Assembly (NCBI GenBank): GCA_019843655.1
Contig: JACDQD010000011.1
Coordinates: forward strand, 8,784,604 to 8,848,603
DNA: 64,000 nucleotides
Direction of reading: 5' to 3'
Source: Lethocerus indicus
Taxonomy: Eukaryota; Arthropoda; Insecta; Hemiptera; Belostomatidae
This document shows positions 1 through 11,316 of this stretch, piece by piece. Every line of letters begins with the position of its first letter. Position 1 is the stretch's first letter. A program made the translations under genes and the position numbers. The notes below the pieces were generated by a model, which did not search any database, had not been told where the DNA came from, and worked only from the letters and a program-made list of their open reading frames with translations.

Positions 1-125
1 TGTCCACATCAGTTTTAAATAACTTTGTATATTGTCAGTTTGTTACTTAAGGCCAATTTTGATGTCCGTATCAGTAATGGTCTTAGAAGTCGATTCCTTT
101 AAGTCCGGTATGGGGATTCCACGTT
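1..125 (-). mobile_element. LINE fragment (jockey-like, Jk1)
   Basis: Read on the minus strand, this is the thumb region just after the RT catalytic core, encoding a decayed form of TWNPHTRLKR and SNKLTIYKA seen in the better copy at 52.4-53.0 kb. It runs off the left window edge, so its 3' part is unseen. Its 5' boundary is a few bases beyond CACGTGGAATCCCC, where many other copies also begin. Confidence 0.75.
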
Positions 126-232
126 AGTCAGTAGACTGTAAAAGCAAAATGTGTCTATTTGCGGGAATTGGCAAACTAACTTGCGAACAATATTGGTCTG
201 CCATCTGACTTGGAAAAAAGGAGTTTAGAATA

Positions 233-390
233 CAAGTTTTGTGTTCCGCGAAGGTTTGGTATATTGACAGTAACAGTGCAGTGAGGGGTCCAAAGTGACT
301 GACAGCTCTCCTGAAGATGCCGAAACCGGTCTAGCAAAAGACCAAACCGGCGAGAGGAGACAGAAATACACGGAATGTACGGTATTTTCA
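233..390. mobile_element. Foldback element copy FB1 (partial)
   Basis: The right arm (GCCGAAACCGGTCTAGC, then AAAGACCAAACC and GAGAGGAGACAGAAA) is clear. The left arm is mostly deleted, leaving only its degenerate outer end (TTTTGTGTTCCGCGAAGG). The family has long inverted arms and no coding sequence. Confidence 0.75.
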
Positions 391-492
391 AGGAGGTAAA
401 AATAATTTCAATTAACTATAGATATTTAAATTTAATTTTTACTTTGTTTTTTTTTACAATTTTAGTAGAATTACTATAAACATTGCCAAAAT

Positions 493-542
493 ATTTTGTT
501 CTGCGAGTGTTTTGAATACCACACGTGTTCTGTCTCCTCTCC
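493..542. mobile_element. Foldback element fragment FB2
   Basis: An outer left arm only: a degenerate TTTTGTTCTGCGAG, then TTTGAATACC and TCTGTCTCCTCTC, matching the start of the full copies at 17.6 and 32.8 kb. Confidence 0.55.
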
Positions 543-1339
543 GTAGCTGTAGGTTTTGCCGTGAAGGTGGTCTTGATTGCTCAGGGTGGTACACACAAGC
601 CAATATTAACACCCACACACCCGAAAGCATTCCGTCTTCAAGTCATACTAACCCGCGAGATACGCCTTCCAATTTCTAATTCCGCCATCCCTCACCACAC
701 CGAAAGGCCTCCGTTTTCATTGCCTGCAGTATTCCGTATGCGTCGGGACTTTAAACTTCTTTTCGAAGCTGACGAACGACGAAATGTAATTCGATCCATT
801 TGAACTAGACTGTCCATAATCCGGTGCATTCTACGCGCTGCCGGAGCGGAAAACATTTTCGACGGGGAATCAGAGCGCAATATAAAAGTAGCCGCGGGAC
901 GGGCGGGACAAAAAAAAAACCCCTTTGGCCGCACCGAGAACGAAAGAGGGAGCCTCACCTTTGAGCGGTGAACTTAAATTTCGGAATGCGGGCCTAACCG
1001 TTCAACTGGAAAAAACCCAATAGGACCCAATACTGTCTATAGCTCCAGTTTCCTTACAGGAAAAAAAATAGATCAGTTGCTCCTGACCTAAGCAAAAAAG
1101 GGGGTAGGGGGATGAGGCTTATTACGACCCTCTAAGTCTATTGTGAACATCGCTTTCGATAAATTTACTTTGTGCGCTTCAATAGGAATTTAGAAATAGA
1201 GAGAAAAATATTTCACCGGATTTTTTGAATTGATTTTGGCCAAAAACATATTTAATTATCGACGCAGAGCGAACTTCTGAAATCCTTCTGAGTTTTCCAG
1301 TTTCGTTACACCCAGTATTATTTTTTCAACTTTTCTCGA
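543..1339. other. Unique intergenic DNA, nothing recognised
   Basis: Mixed GC/AT sequence with short overlapping open frames on both strands, none with a recognisable domain or convincing splice sites. Confidence 0.5.
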
Positions 1340-1410
1340 GGTCGATTTTGATGTACGTTTTAGTAACGGTCTTAAAAGTGCAAATTTTTGGACGTGGGGA
1401 TTCCACGTGG
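1340..1410 (-). mobile_element. LINE fragment (Jk1)
   Basis: A 70-bp piece of the thumb region. On the minus strand it starts at CACGTGGAATCCCC, the shared 5' boundary, and it lacks all downstream sequence. Confidence 0.6.
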
Positions 1411-1962
1411 GCTCAAAATAAAAACAAAATATTGTACTGTACAGTACCAGTATAGTGGCAGTGTTCAAAAGATGACATTATCAAGCACACAACGAAATGC
1501 CACCGAACACAAGCTGCAACTCAGTGCAGCTCGTCAGAATCTCTAGGTTAAATACAATTTGAAATATGGCGCGTCGGAACACAAAGGGAAATTTTCAAAC
1601 GTAGAACGTATTTCACGCGGCGTGCGTGGATTGAAATATGTCACGAATTCCCGTACGAGGAGCGACTATAAAAGCCGAAAACACTTTGTACACTTTTTTT
1701 AAATTTTTTTATACAGCTATTTCCACTGGCAGCGGAGTTCCAGGTTCTCTCTCTGTCTCTCTTTTTTTCATTAATGCATATTTTTTCTGCGTATAATTTC
1801 TGTTTGTCTTTCCAAATAAAATAAACGGGCTTGAAATATTTCGAAAAAATCAACACGAGTTACTGAAAAGCCGAAACGAAATAAACTGGAAGTTAGAGGA
1901 TACACAAGGCAGACGAAGTTAATTTTTCCCTTTGATTTTTTTTTTTACAATTTCCATTTCAG
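1411..1962. other. Unique AT-rich DNA
   Basis: Nothing recognised except a polypyrimidine tract at about 1937-1960 that leads into the exon-like frame at 1963. Confidence 0.45.
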
Positions 1963-2098
1963 TCTCAGAAGTGATGGTCATTCGTTTCAAGGAATTACTT
2001 GCAATAATTTGGAATTATTTACAGACAATACTCATTGCAAAAATATCACATTTTTCAACGCTGAGGAGACTAATATGCAGTATCATAAAATTAAATAA
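1963..2098 (+). CDS. Candidate 3'-terminal exon (unassigned)
   Basis: A strong acceptor (long T run, then TTTCCATTTCAG) is followed by an open frame that uses one phase base and then 44 codons to TAA. The peptide has two cysteines (GITCNNLELF, then NTHCKNITFF) and matches nothing I recognise. AATAAA lies 14 nt after the stop, with a T/GT-rich stretch beyond it. A second frame is also open here, and chance open frames and AATAAA are common in AT-rich DNA, so this is only a candidate. Confidence 0.22.
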
Positions 2099-2126
2099 TA
2101 TTGCTACCGATAATAAAATAACATAA

Positions 2127-3178
2127 AGAATTTTTCGTTTTCATTTGTGTTCTTTATTATTTCTTCTAATTTTTTTGTCTGTCCAGTTCCTCGGTGATAT
2201 TAGTGTATCAGATATCGGTTATAAGGTTTCGGCGACCAGAACCGGTAAAATATTTCTCAATCGCGATTCCGGTAAGAATTCCGAAAGGGAAAAATACTTT
2301 TTTTTAAATTTTTCCCTGCGTCACACTCTCGTTGTGTAACGAGGGACATGAAAATGCAGGAATTTCGACCAGCGGAAAGCGAAAGGGTCAAATGAGGTGG
2401 TCCGAAGGGTTGAGGTGGGGGGCTTCATCTCGGTCCTCGAGTATTTTAGCTTTAATTTTAAATTCTGTAGGAAAAGTTTATATTTTTCTCCGCGCCCCAC
2501 CTCCTCCCTCAAACTCTCTTTCAGCAATAGAAATAACTGAACAATTCTCATTCTCTCCCTCGCCTCGACCGGTTCAACCCCTAACGACACTTCCCCCTCA
2601 TTAGGGCCACCTGAGACTGTCCTCTATTTTTTCGAGCTCCAAGAAATTTTAGAATAAATTTTTACTTCGGACACACACGTAGGGTTGCTTGACGTCCTGA
2701 CGCAATACGGTAAACGCATAATTTATAAATCGATTGTTCAATTTAATGAATTAATAAAACCATTTTGAATATCGGTTACACTATTATCAATACAATCCGT
2801 AATAATTACAGTGTACCATTTTACGAGTAGTATTGTGTGGAAAAATAATTTATAAAATAGAAGGGGCAGTTTATACCTTCTGTACAAGCCTCCGGCTGTA
2901 TCAAATGCACTGTCTTGTAAGCGCACGGTTTAAATACAGAATTTTCGCTCACGGATCTTTGTTATACATAAAAATTTACCATTTATATTTAATCGCATAA
3001 ATACAATTGCAAATTTGTATGGTTTAGGTCATAGAGCTATTCGGCTGAAAATCCGGAGGACACAGATACCTGATAGTGAAGTTAAAAAAAAATTATTTCC
3101 CTGATAAAAATTCATACCAAGAAATTTTGAAGACGCCTGAAAAGGAAGTGGCCACGCGACCTAAATGATTAAATAGAA
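2127..3178. other. Unique intergenic DNA
   Basis: Nothing recognised. Open frames on both strands at 2320-2600 overlap each other and appear to be chance. Confidence 0.45.
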
Positions 3179-3262
3179 TGTTAATAATAATAAATAAATT
3201 AAATTAAATTAAAATAAAATAAATAAATAATAAGAAAAAAAAATAATAAAAATAAAAAAGGG
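3179..3262. repeat. A-rich simple repeat
   Basis: An AATA/AAATTAAAT-type low-complexity tract running into poly-A, then GGGG. Confidence 0.85.
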
Positions 3263-3857
3263 GGGAAACTAGTGGGTTTCTCCTCTAATTGTAGACTATT
3301 GTACCTAGTGATTTCATCAATTTTGCTTATTGTATAATTTTACAGTTGTAACAATAAGAGACAAAAAAAAGAAATACTTTATTCAAATGAGCGGAAACGT
3401 TAAGTAAAAAAAAATAATTGTTATATATTTTCCTACTATATTTTGTTGACCAGTTGTTATTAGAGAACCGAGGCATTTTGCTCAGCGCCAATTTATCAAA
3501 GTATGTTTTTACGACTGGCAATGATTTCAATACACGAACGCCTCATTTACCTGACGTTCTTGTACGGCTTTTGTTCCGGCGATTAATGCTTGGTCGAAGC
3601 CGGCGTCAAACGGCCGGCAGGGTCGGCTCCATTGTGATTCGACGAAACGTGCTAACTTTCCGATCGCTTTTCATCCCTTAAAAAGCCCCTCAGTTGAGAA
3701 ATACGTGGGGTTGCCTATCGGAGCGACGGTACATAAAAACTAGACGCCGAAACGATACAGAGGGCAAAAAACTAGGCAGTACGGTCACAGTACAAGAAAT
3801 ACGAGCCGGTATTTCATATAGTTTTTCCCACGTTGCGCCATATACCCTTAAAATTTA
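3263..3857. other. Unique intergenic DNA
   Basis: Nothing recognised. It includes a locally GC-rich patch at 3540-3640 without a domain signature. Confidence 0.45.
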
Positions 3858-3936
3858 TTTTTTTTTTAACCTTTTTTATTTTGTACAATCAACATTGAAT
3901 GTTATAAGTACAAATGCTGTATGTATTTCTTCACAA
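3858..3936 (-). mobile_element. LINE 3' tail fragment (Jk1)
   Basis: The reverse complement ends with CAATGTTGATTGTACAAAAT, an A-rich run and GGTTAAAA, the shared 3' end of this LINE. Only the last ~80 bp are present. Confidence 0.8.
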
Positions 3937-4535
3937 CAATCTCTCACAACACCGAATCGAACGACCGAAAATCGCTAAAAACCTTAGCAAACAGTATTGA
4001 TTAAAGATTTCAAAACGGTGGACTCGAGTCGATCGAAACGTTGTTCTATTGGGAAAAAGCTCAACAAACGCCTGGTGCCTACGGTTATAAAAACTGAAAT
4101 AAGCTCTTTTTTGTCTTTACAGTGTTTCATAATTAAATCTCTGAAGGATACTCCAATTGATGTCTCGGTCCGGGCAATTTCGAAGCGTTAAACTAGACAT
4201 ATAACCGGGGCACGTCTCAATAACGGTACGATATTAATTTGCGGTAGTTAATATGCGGGATTATCTGTCTATTGAAGTCTGAAATTTAATTCATATCGAA
4301 CAAACAGCCTTGATGGCGGCCCGCTGTTTGTTCAACGCTGCCAATGCAAATGCACGTGTTCCTGTTCAACATCGTTTTCGAAATTGATTTCGTCCCGTTC
4401 AATTTGAAATTCTCAATAAAATAAGTTGGATTTGCCGTCCCGCTAATCGTATGTTGTCCCCGTCGAGACGTTAATAGAAGGCTCTGTAAATAATAATATA
4501 AGTATAAAAATATTGCTATATAAAACCTCAGAAAG
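3937..4535. other. Unique DNA with one weak acceptor-plus-frame
   Basis: At 4123-4191 a good acceptor (CTTTTTTGTCTTTACAG) precedes a 22-codon open frame ending in TAA. It is too short to call. Nothing else is recognised. Confidence 0.3.
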
Positions 4536-5100
4536 TACGGGAAACAGCATAAACAGCCTCATTTTTAAGACTAAAAATATTGTGATTCTTGTGATCCGTC
4601 TCCTTTCCTTTCTTCTGGTCTTTTGTTATTTTTTTAAAATATTCTTCAGCGACGTCGCATTAAGGCGGGTATCTTCAAACGTTCTTCGCAAACGAAATAG
4701 TCAATAAATAGACTCAAAAGAATCGGCTTAAACCGAAAATTTCGACTTTTAAGACCATTAATAAAACGGACATCAAAATTGACCTTGAGTAACAAACTGA
4801 CAATATACAAAGCGATACTTAAATCGACATGGACATACGGTATAGAGCTATGGGGCTCCATCATGACATCCAGCATCGCTCGCGTCCAGAGATTACAGTC
4901 AAATGTCCTTCGTACCATACTTAATGCTCCCCGGTATGTTTCTAACCATTCTCTAGAGATCTTCTTAGCCCTTAGACCGTAATTGTTCTCGTGTCAAAAG
5001 TGCCATCGTTTCTTTTATCACGATATGCGTTTGAAGAAATACATACAGCGTTTGCACTTACAATGTTGATTGTACAAAATAAAAAAAAGGTTAACAGAAA
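4536..5100 (+). mobile_element. LINE copy with a foreign 5' segment (Jk1)
   Basis: Positions 4711-5100 are ordinary LINE thumb-to-3'-end sequence, including the WTYGIELWG coding block and the GTACAAAATAAAA tail. Positions 4536-4710 are not LINE sequence but match 13971-14144 almost base for base. Flank and element meet abruptly at TACGGGAAACAGC. Frameshifts and a deletion after the block for TILNAPRYVSN make it non-functional. Confidence 0.8.
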
Positions 5101-5684
5101 AACCTGTACCGCGAAAATATCGCGGGGCGGCAAATTGTTGTCCAAATACAGAGGATTGCGACGAAATATTTACACTCCTGCGAATACATTTGCAGCGCTT
5201 ATTAGAGTTAGGGGGGGGTTTCTTACTAGAGACACACTGCGGGCAAATTTACCCCCCACCCGCCCGCCGCCGGTTTTACCCCCTACAAACAAAGCCAAAG
5301 AACAGCCCGTTAATGTCGTCTACCCTCGTCGGGCTCTGATAATTTTCGGTTTCGAAACGACATTCGAGAGAGTGTCACGAACACGCCCGGGTTGCGCGAC
5401 CAAACATTAATTTGCATTTCATTTGAATCCTTGAGTGGGTTGTCCTGTACAATTTAAGTCGGTGAAATTGTCAAGTCCGCTCAAACGTACTGTACGACTG
5501 TGTTCAACAATGATAAAACAATAAAACGTGTCCCGCCACGACGGTGAAACTGTAATAAAATTCAGAAACATAAAAGTCAGAAAGAGACACAAGCTCAATC
5601 GCCTATTCCGGTATTACCATTATCGAAAAAATATAAATTTAATAAAAGAATAATTTTAAATATTTTAGCACTTTTTATCAGTTA
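5101..5684. other. Unique DNA left of the satellite
   Basis: GC-rich to 5400, then AT-rich. Overlapping open frames of 139 and 89 codons begin inside the LINE tail and have no domain, so they are treated as chance. Confidence 0.4.
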
Positions 5685-7052
5685 TCAATTCTAAACAGGG
5701 CGCGACAAATTGATATTGAAGACAGAATTGTTTTTAATATACTTCTTATTTATTTTAAATTTGATATATATCCAACCGAATGACGCATTAATACATAAAT
5801 TTTTTAAAAAATTGCTGCTTCTTCTGAGTCGGGTTTCTCAGTTAGTTCTCGTATTATGATAAGATGATTTTTTTTAATATAATTTCCGAAAATGATTAGA
5901 AGCCCTCACGTGTCAATTCTAAACAGGGCGCGACAAATTGATATTGAAGACAGAATTGTTTTCAGTATACTTCTTATTTATTTTAAATTTGATATATATC
6001 CAACCGAATGACGCATTTATACATAAATTTTTAAAAAAATTGCTGCTTCTTCTGAGTCGGGTTTCTCAGTTAGTTCTCGTATTATGATAAGATGATTTTT
6101 TTTAATATAATTTCCGAAAATGATTAGAAGCCCTCACGTGTCAATTCTAAACAGGGCGCGACAAATTGATATTGAAGACAGAATTGTTTTCAGTATACTT
6201 CTTATTTATTTTAAATTTGATATATATCCAATTGAATGACGCATTAATACATACATTTTTTAAAAAATTGCTGCTTCTTCTGAGTCGGGTTTCTCAGTTA
6301 GTTCTCGTATTATGATAAGATGATTTTTTTTAATATAATTTCCGAAAATGATTAGAAGCCCTCACGTGTCAATTCTAAACAGGGCGCGACAAATTGATAT
6401 TGAAGACAGAATTGTTTTCAATATACTTCTTATTTATTTTAAATTTGATATATATCCAATTGAATGACGCATTTATACATAAATTAAAAAAAAATGCTGC
6501 TTCTTCTGAGTCGGATTTTTCAATTAGTTCTCGTATTATGATAAGATGATTTTTTTTAATATAATTTCCAAAAATGATTAGAAGCCCTCACGTGTCAATT
6601 CTAAACAGGGCGCGACAAATTGATATTGAAGACAGAATTGTTTTCAGTATACTTCTTATTTATTTTAAATTTGATATATATCCAACCGAATGACGCATTA
6701 ATACATAAATTTAAAAAAAAATTGCTGCTTCTTCTGAGTCGGGTTTCTCAGTTAGTTCTCGTATTATGATAAGATGATTTTTTTTAATATAATTTCCAAA
6801 AATGATTAGAAGCCCTCACGTGTCAATTCTAAACAGGGCGCGACAAATTGATATTGAAGACAGAATTGTTTTCAAGTATACTTCTTATTTATTTTAAATT
6901 TGATATATATCCAATTGAATGACGCATTTATACATACATTTTTTAAAAAATTGCTGCTTTTTCTGAGTCGGATTTTTCAATTAGTTCTCGTATTATGATA
7001 AGATGATATTTTGAATATAATTTCCAAAAATGATTGGAAGCCCTCGCGTGTA
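5685..7052. repeat. Satellite array, six units of ~228 bp
   Basis: Units begin with TCAATTCTAAACAGGGCGCG at 5685, 5913, 6141, 6369, 6595 and 6823, giving spacings of 228, 228, 228, 226 and 228. They are very similar, differing mainly in A/T-run length and a few substitutions. The last unit is more diverged (GATTGGAAG, CCCTCGCGTG), as expected at an array edge. Each unit contains a GATATATATCCAA block and ends in AGCCCTCACGTG. Confidence 0.97.
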
Positions 7053-7524
7053 AATATGGGCTGGATGTAAGCTTGAAACATGTCGTGATTCGGTCCCAGA
7101 ATCAATAAATACTGATAGCCTCATTCGGTATTCATGAATACAGTAATGTTGTCCTCGCCCTTAAGGAGGCGCTGCGACGGGACATTTTTCGGTATAGCAT
7201 TATTCAGTATATAGACTGGGCAAACATCGGGAGGGCACGATGTAAAGCCGTCATCGACCAGGAATATTCCACCACGTCATCCTGCGGGGACATACTTTTA
7301 AAATTTGTACCAGTATCCTTGAAAGGACGAACAGTTCTTAACCTAGCAGAAAAGTCCTTTTTGGGGAGTAATTGAAAGTGTCAAATATTCCGTCATATCC
7401 CTTTCTTTATGTACATCACTAGTCAAGTACACATACTTGAAAAAAGTGCGGGTTTTAGTATTATTGCCTGCCGCGATATGTGCACAATGCACAAGTATTG
7501 AAATATAGTAAATAATAAACGGAA
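7053..7524. other. Unique DNA
   Basis: Nothing recognised. Translations show scattered stops. Confidence 0.45.
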
Positions 7525-7773
7525 ACCGTAGATTTCCTGTGTTTCTGTCTCCTCTCGCCGGTCTGGACTTTTGCTAGACCGGTTTCGGCCGCTCGCCAGA
7601 CAGTACAAGTGACAGTGATAGTGGAGTCAAGATGCCCAAAAAACATCCAAAGTTCCAAAGTAACCAAACGCCGCTACTGAAGGTGGCGAGCAGCCGGAAC
7701 CTGTCTAGCAAAGTCCAGACCAGCGGGAGGAGACAGAAACACACGAAATCTACGGTATTCTAGAAAACAGGTA
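7525..7773. mobile_element. Foldback element FB3 (near complete)
   Basis: The left arm runs ACCGTAGATTTCCTGTG, TCTGTCTCCTCTC, GCTAGACCGGTTTCGGC. The right arm is its reverse complement, ending GAAATCTACGGTATTC. The centre holds ATGCCCAAAAAACATCCAAA. The element could fold into a long hairpin. No transposase is encoded, so mobilisation would have to be in trans. Confidence 0.88.
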
Positions 7774-8000
7774 ATAAGAAGGTAAAATATTCATGTACTG
7801 ATTTTTATAAGTATTTCAGCAACCCACTCTATGAGTAACGCAATGGTACGAGAGATTGTGAAAATTGTAATGGATGAAAAGAAATATTCATCAGATTAAT
7901 CAGTAAACCGATTCATGCACTTCACAATATTCCGAGTCTTCAAAGTAAATCAATAGTTGAGGACAGAAATTATACAAAATTATAGGTTGTTTAGATTTCA

Positions 8001-8389
8001 GGGCGGTGCAAACAATACTTCGTGTGGTACAACTCCCGGACAACAATGGTTCGGCAAGTGCCGAATGTACGCGCGTCTGCGCCGGCCCCGGACCCCACAT
8101 CTCAGAAGGGTCCCAATTAATGCATTCCTCGGGGGGTTCGAAATCGGACCGGAGGGGAGGGCCACCCTTAATGAAAATGCCGAACGGGAGGCACCGTATA
8201 TCAAACTCTGGGGGAAATTCCCCGAATTTCTTTAATTCGGGCCCGAATTGACCCTGGCGCTGAGTCAACGATTGGGAACGCGTAAAGTTTTCCCAATTCA
8301 TCTCATACTGTTTACCTGATATTTTCCTCTATTTCAGTCGGAAAAGCCTAAAGTCGTGTCTGGAGATGGAATATTTCGAAGGCGTCTTC
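8001..8389 (+). other. Exon-like GC-rich block with a 56-nt intron-like segment
   Basis: Positions 8282-8337 have the form of a minimal insect intron: GTAAAG start, CTGAT branch-like motif, TATTTTCCTCTATTTCAG end. A second acceptor-like TTTAGATTTCAG ends at 8001. The GC-rich block is open in several frames, but none joins cleanly from 8002 across the putative intron. The sequence after the intron runs only ~50 bp before a LINE copy interrupts it. Possibly a broken gene, possibly chance. Confidence 0.2.
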
Positions 8390-8641
8390 TTTTTTTTTAA
8401 CCTTTAATTTTGTACAATCAACATGAATGTTATAAGTACAAGTGCTGATTTTTTCACATGTATTTCCTGATAAAAGAAACCACCCAGAGATGGCACTTTT
8501 GACACAAGAACAATTATGGTCTAAGGGCTAAGAAGATCTCTAGGCCGCTGGTGTTTAAGCCGACGCGGGGGGGGAAATGGATGGGTAAGAGAGGAAAGGG
8601 ACTGAACGAGTGGATTAGGATGAGGAGAAAGGCGGGAGTGT
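8390..8641 (-). mobile_element. LINE 3' end copy (Jk1)
   Basis: Contains the 3' UTR (TTGTACAAAAT tail, AAAAGTGCCATC, GGTGGTTTC) and the last coding segment. It is truncated within the C-terminal coding region at 8641. Confidence 0.85.
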
Positions 8642-8980
8642 AAATAGCTCGTAATTAAGATACGTCATATTTGTTTTAACAATTACCCATAGTAATATTC
8701 TGTTATATAGTCCGCTTCTTATGGTATTTGTTAGACCTAAAATTAAGCCTTTTTCAGATCTTCTTCTGGAATTTTATGTTGGGCAGTTATTTTTCTGTTT
8801 CTTAATCACGCATTGTACTTTGGAACAACCAATTAGATATTTCAACACCTACGAACCACCTGACCGATTATACCGCCGGATTCTAAATTAAGCGAATATT
8901 TCGTGTTCCACGAAACTCGAAGTATGTACACGAACATTAATTTAAATTTGCCGTTGTTTAAACGGGCTTAGAAAACGAGA
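8642..8980. other. Unique DNA
   Basis: AT-rich; nothing recognised. Confidence 0.45.
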
Positions 8981-9050
8981 ACGGCGCTCTAGATGCGATC
9001 ACGCTACACCTCTGCGTTGTGCGGGTTTAGTATTAGCTATTTCTCGGCGC
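8981..9050 (-). repeat. H64 hairpin element
   Basis: Starts ACGGCGCTCTAGATGC and contains GTTGTGCGGGTTTAGTATTA. The distal arm is weaker (CTCGGCGCAC). Orientation is minus relative to copies that read GATACTAAACCCGC first. Confidence 0.7.
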
Positions 9051-9939
9051 ACGCACTTGGGCGCTTTTGTTTAATATCAAATAAGTGATAATTGTCCGTT
9101 TTTCACGCGATTTATAAATTTCATTTAATAAATTTATTAAGTTTTTATTTGATTACAGGTGTTAAATACCGAAAATGTGTCGGCAGTTTTTTATTTCATA
9201 TTGACAATTTTATTTCGGGTATTAATATGTTTATATTTCTTTTCCTCTAACTGAATTAGCCACGCCTAATTCATCAACAGTGTCAGGGACATAATATGGG
9301 ATAAATGCTACAATATCTGAAAACTTTCTTGTGCCGTCTATAGCAAGAAATTTTATAATTCGCGCGGGTGACTGAACTAAGTTGTCGATGAGCCGACAAT
9401 TTGAATTGATGCAAATAGAATTTAAACGAACCAGTTTACAATTTTAAATTGCGTAAACACGCCGAATTAAAACCAGGTAAAGTATATCAAGAATAAACAC
9501 CTCAGCGGACTAATCCCAATGCCGAATTTTAATCTCGAAACACACAGAATATGGGCTTGATAAAATCATGAACTGTTGCATTTATTCCAAGTTTACAAAG
9601 CGAGCTCACCTCCACGGAATAATAATAAGCAGAGTATATATTATATCCACGGTTGAATTTTAAGGCGAATTTTAAGGCGAATTTTTTATTCACTATCCCC
9701 CGCGTAGTTCAGCGCTAGTATTTAACTGTAGGTAATGTAATGCGGGTCGTGTCGGACGCATGCCTCGCTGTGAACGCATCGATCTCGTCTTAGAGCCCCT
9801 CGGCTCCCATGAATAATTTACCCTGTTTAACTATTGCGAAAGAAACGTTCCCTGGTTTAAATACGAAATAAAAAAAATTATAGATATAAGACTTCGACAT
9901 CGTGTCGAACAAATGTCGACACTGATTAGACTTTTTAGA
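9051..9939. other. Unique DNA
   Basis: Nothing recognised apart from a tiny triplicated GCGAATTTTAAG motif near 9655-9690. Confidence 0.45.
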
Positions 9940-10340
9940 TTTTTTAACCTTTTTTTATTTTGTACAATCAACAATGAATGTTATAAGTACAAATGCTGTA
10001 TTTTTTCACATGTATTTCGTGATAAAAGGAACCGCCCGAAGATGGTACTTTTGACACAAGAACAATTACGGTCTAAGGGCTAAGTTCTGGTTAGAAATAT
10101 ACCGGAGAGCATTAAGGATGGTACGAAGGACTTTTGACCAAAATCTCTGGACGCGAGCGATGTCGGATGCCTCGGTGGAACCCCATAGCTCTTACCGTAT
10201 GTCCGTGTCGGTTTAAGTATCGCTTTGTTTATTGTCAGTTTGTTACTTAAGGTCAATTTTTATTTTAGTAATGGTCTTAAAAAGGTCCATATATTCGGTT
10301 TAAGTCGATTCTTGTGAGCGGGTATGGGGATTCAACGTGA
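9940..10340 (-). mobile_element. LINE copy (Jk1)
   Basis: Reverse-strand LINE from a 5' boundary at CACGTTGAATCCCC (10340) to the A-rich 3' tail at 9940. An internal deletion removes the C-terminal coding part between TTAGCCCTTAG and the GTATATTTCTAACC block. Confidence 0.88.
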
Positions 10341-10905
10341 GACTTTTATAGATACAACTTACATATTGCTGAGCAGGAATTATTTTTCTAGTTAATTTAT
10401 TAATAACTGCTCTCGTACGGAGAGGCTGGTTTTTTGAAATTGAAGCCTTTGAAATAAATAATTTCCTCCTCCGACAATCCACGCTAGGGATACTTTTTGA
10501 GGCTTCCCCCGTTGGCTGCTCGGAGAAGTAAATTACGGAATGCGGTTTTCATACTGTGTAAAACGTCGGCCGAAACGCTGTTTCCCTCGGTAAAAACGCC
10601 GAAGGTACACAAAGGCGTCGGGAAAATGGGTACGTGGCCTCGCATAATATTTATACGGTGTTTTGTCCGCTGACCCCCCGAGTGCCTGAGGGAGGGTTTT
10701 AATGGGGTGGGGAAAAGGGGTGAGTTCCACGGGACTAATTATACCGCGAAAACATTTTAATATATCCCCAAGGCCGGTCCCGTCTGTCTCTGCGTCTTGT
10801 TAGTTTCGAAACGGGAAAAGGTGAGTAGAGAAATCATCTCGTAAAGAAGTTACATACTCGTAAGAATACAAAAATTTCACAATCAATTAAGAAATTTATA
10901 ATTAA
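10341..10905. other. Unique DNA
   Basis: Nothing recognised. A minus-strand open frame at 10533-10730 has no domain. Confidence 0.45.
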
Positions 10906-11316
10906 ATTTTTTTTTAATTTTTATTTTGTACAATCAATATTGAATGTCATAAGTACAAATTCTGTATGTATTTTTTTTCACATGTATGTCGTAAGAGAGG
11001 AAAGGGACTGAACGAGTGGATTAGGATGAGGAGGAAGGCGAGAGTGGACTTCGCGACTTCGCCGACTGTTGGTACGTTGAGGTCATGGTGGATTGTGTGG
11101 TTAGAAACATACCGGGGAGCATTAAGGACAGTACGAAGTACTTTTGACTAAAATCTCTGGATGTTGGATGTTTCGGTGGAACCCCATAGATCTATACCGT
11201 ATGTCCATGTCGGTGTTACATGAGGTCAATTTTGATGTCCGTTTTAGTAATGGTCTTAAGTTCAAATTTTCGGCTCAAGTCGATTCTTTTGAGTCGGGTA
11301 TGGGGATTCCACGTGA
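10906..11316 (-). mobile_element. LINE copy (Jk1)
   Basis: Reverse-strand copy whose 5' end lies close to CACGTGGAATCCCC at 11303-11316. It retains WNPHTR-type coding DNA, the WTYGI region and the 3' tail, and has lost part of the 3' UTR. Confidence 0.88.

Noticed and set aside
4991..5410. 139-codon plus-strand open frame
   Set aside because: It starts inside a LINE 3' tail and runs into GC-rich DNA that is also open in another frame; no domain or start context.
7900..8301. 133-codon minus-strand open frame
   Set aside because: The GC-rich block is open in several frames on both strands; no recognisable protein, and it crosses the intron-like segment.
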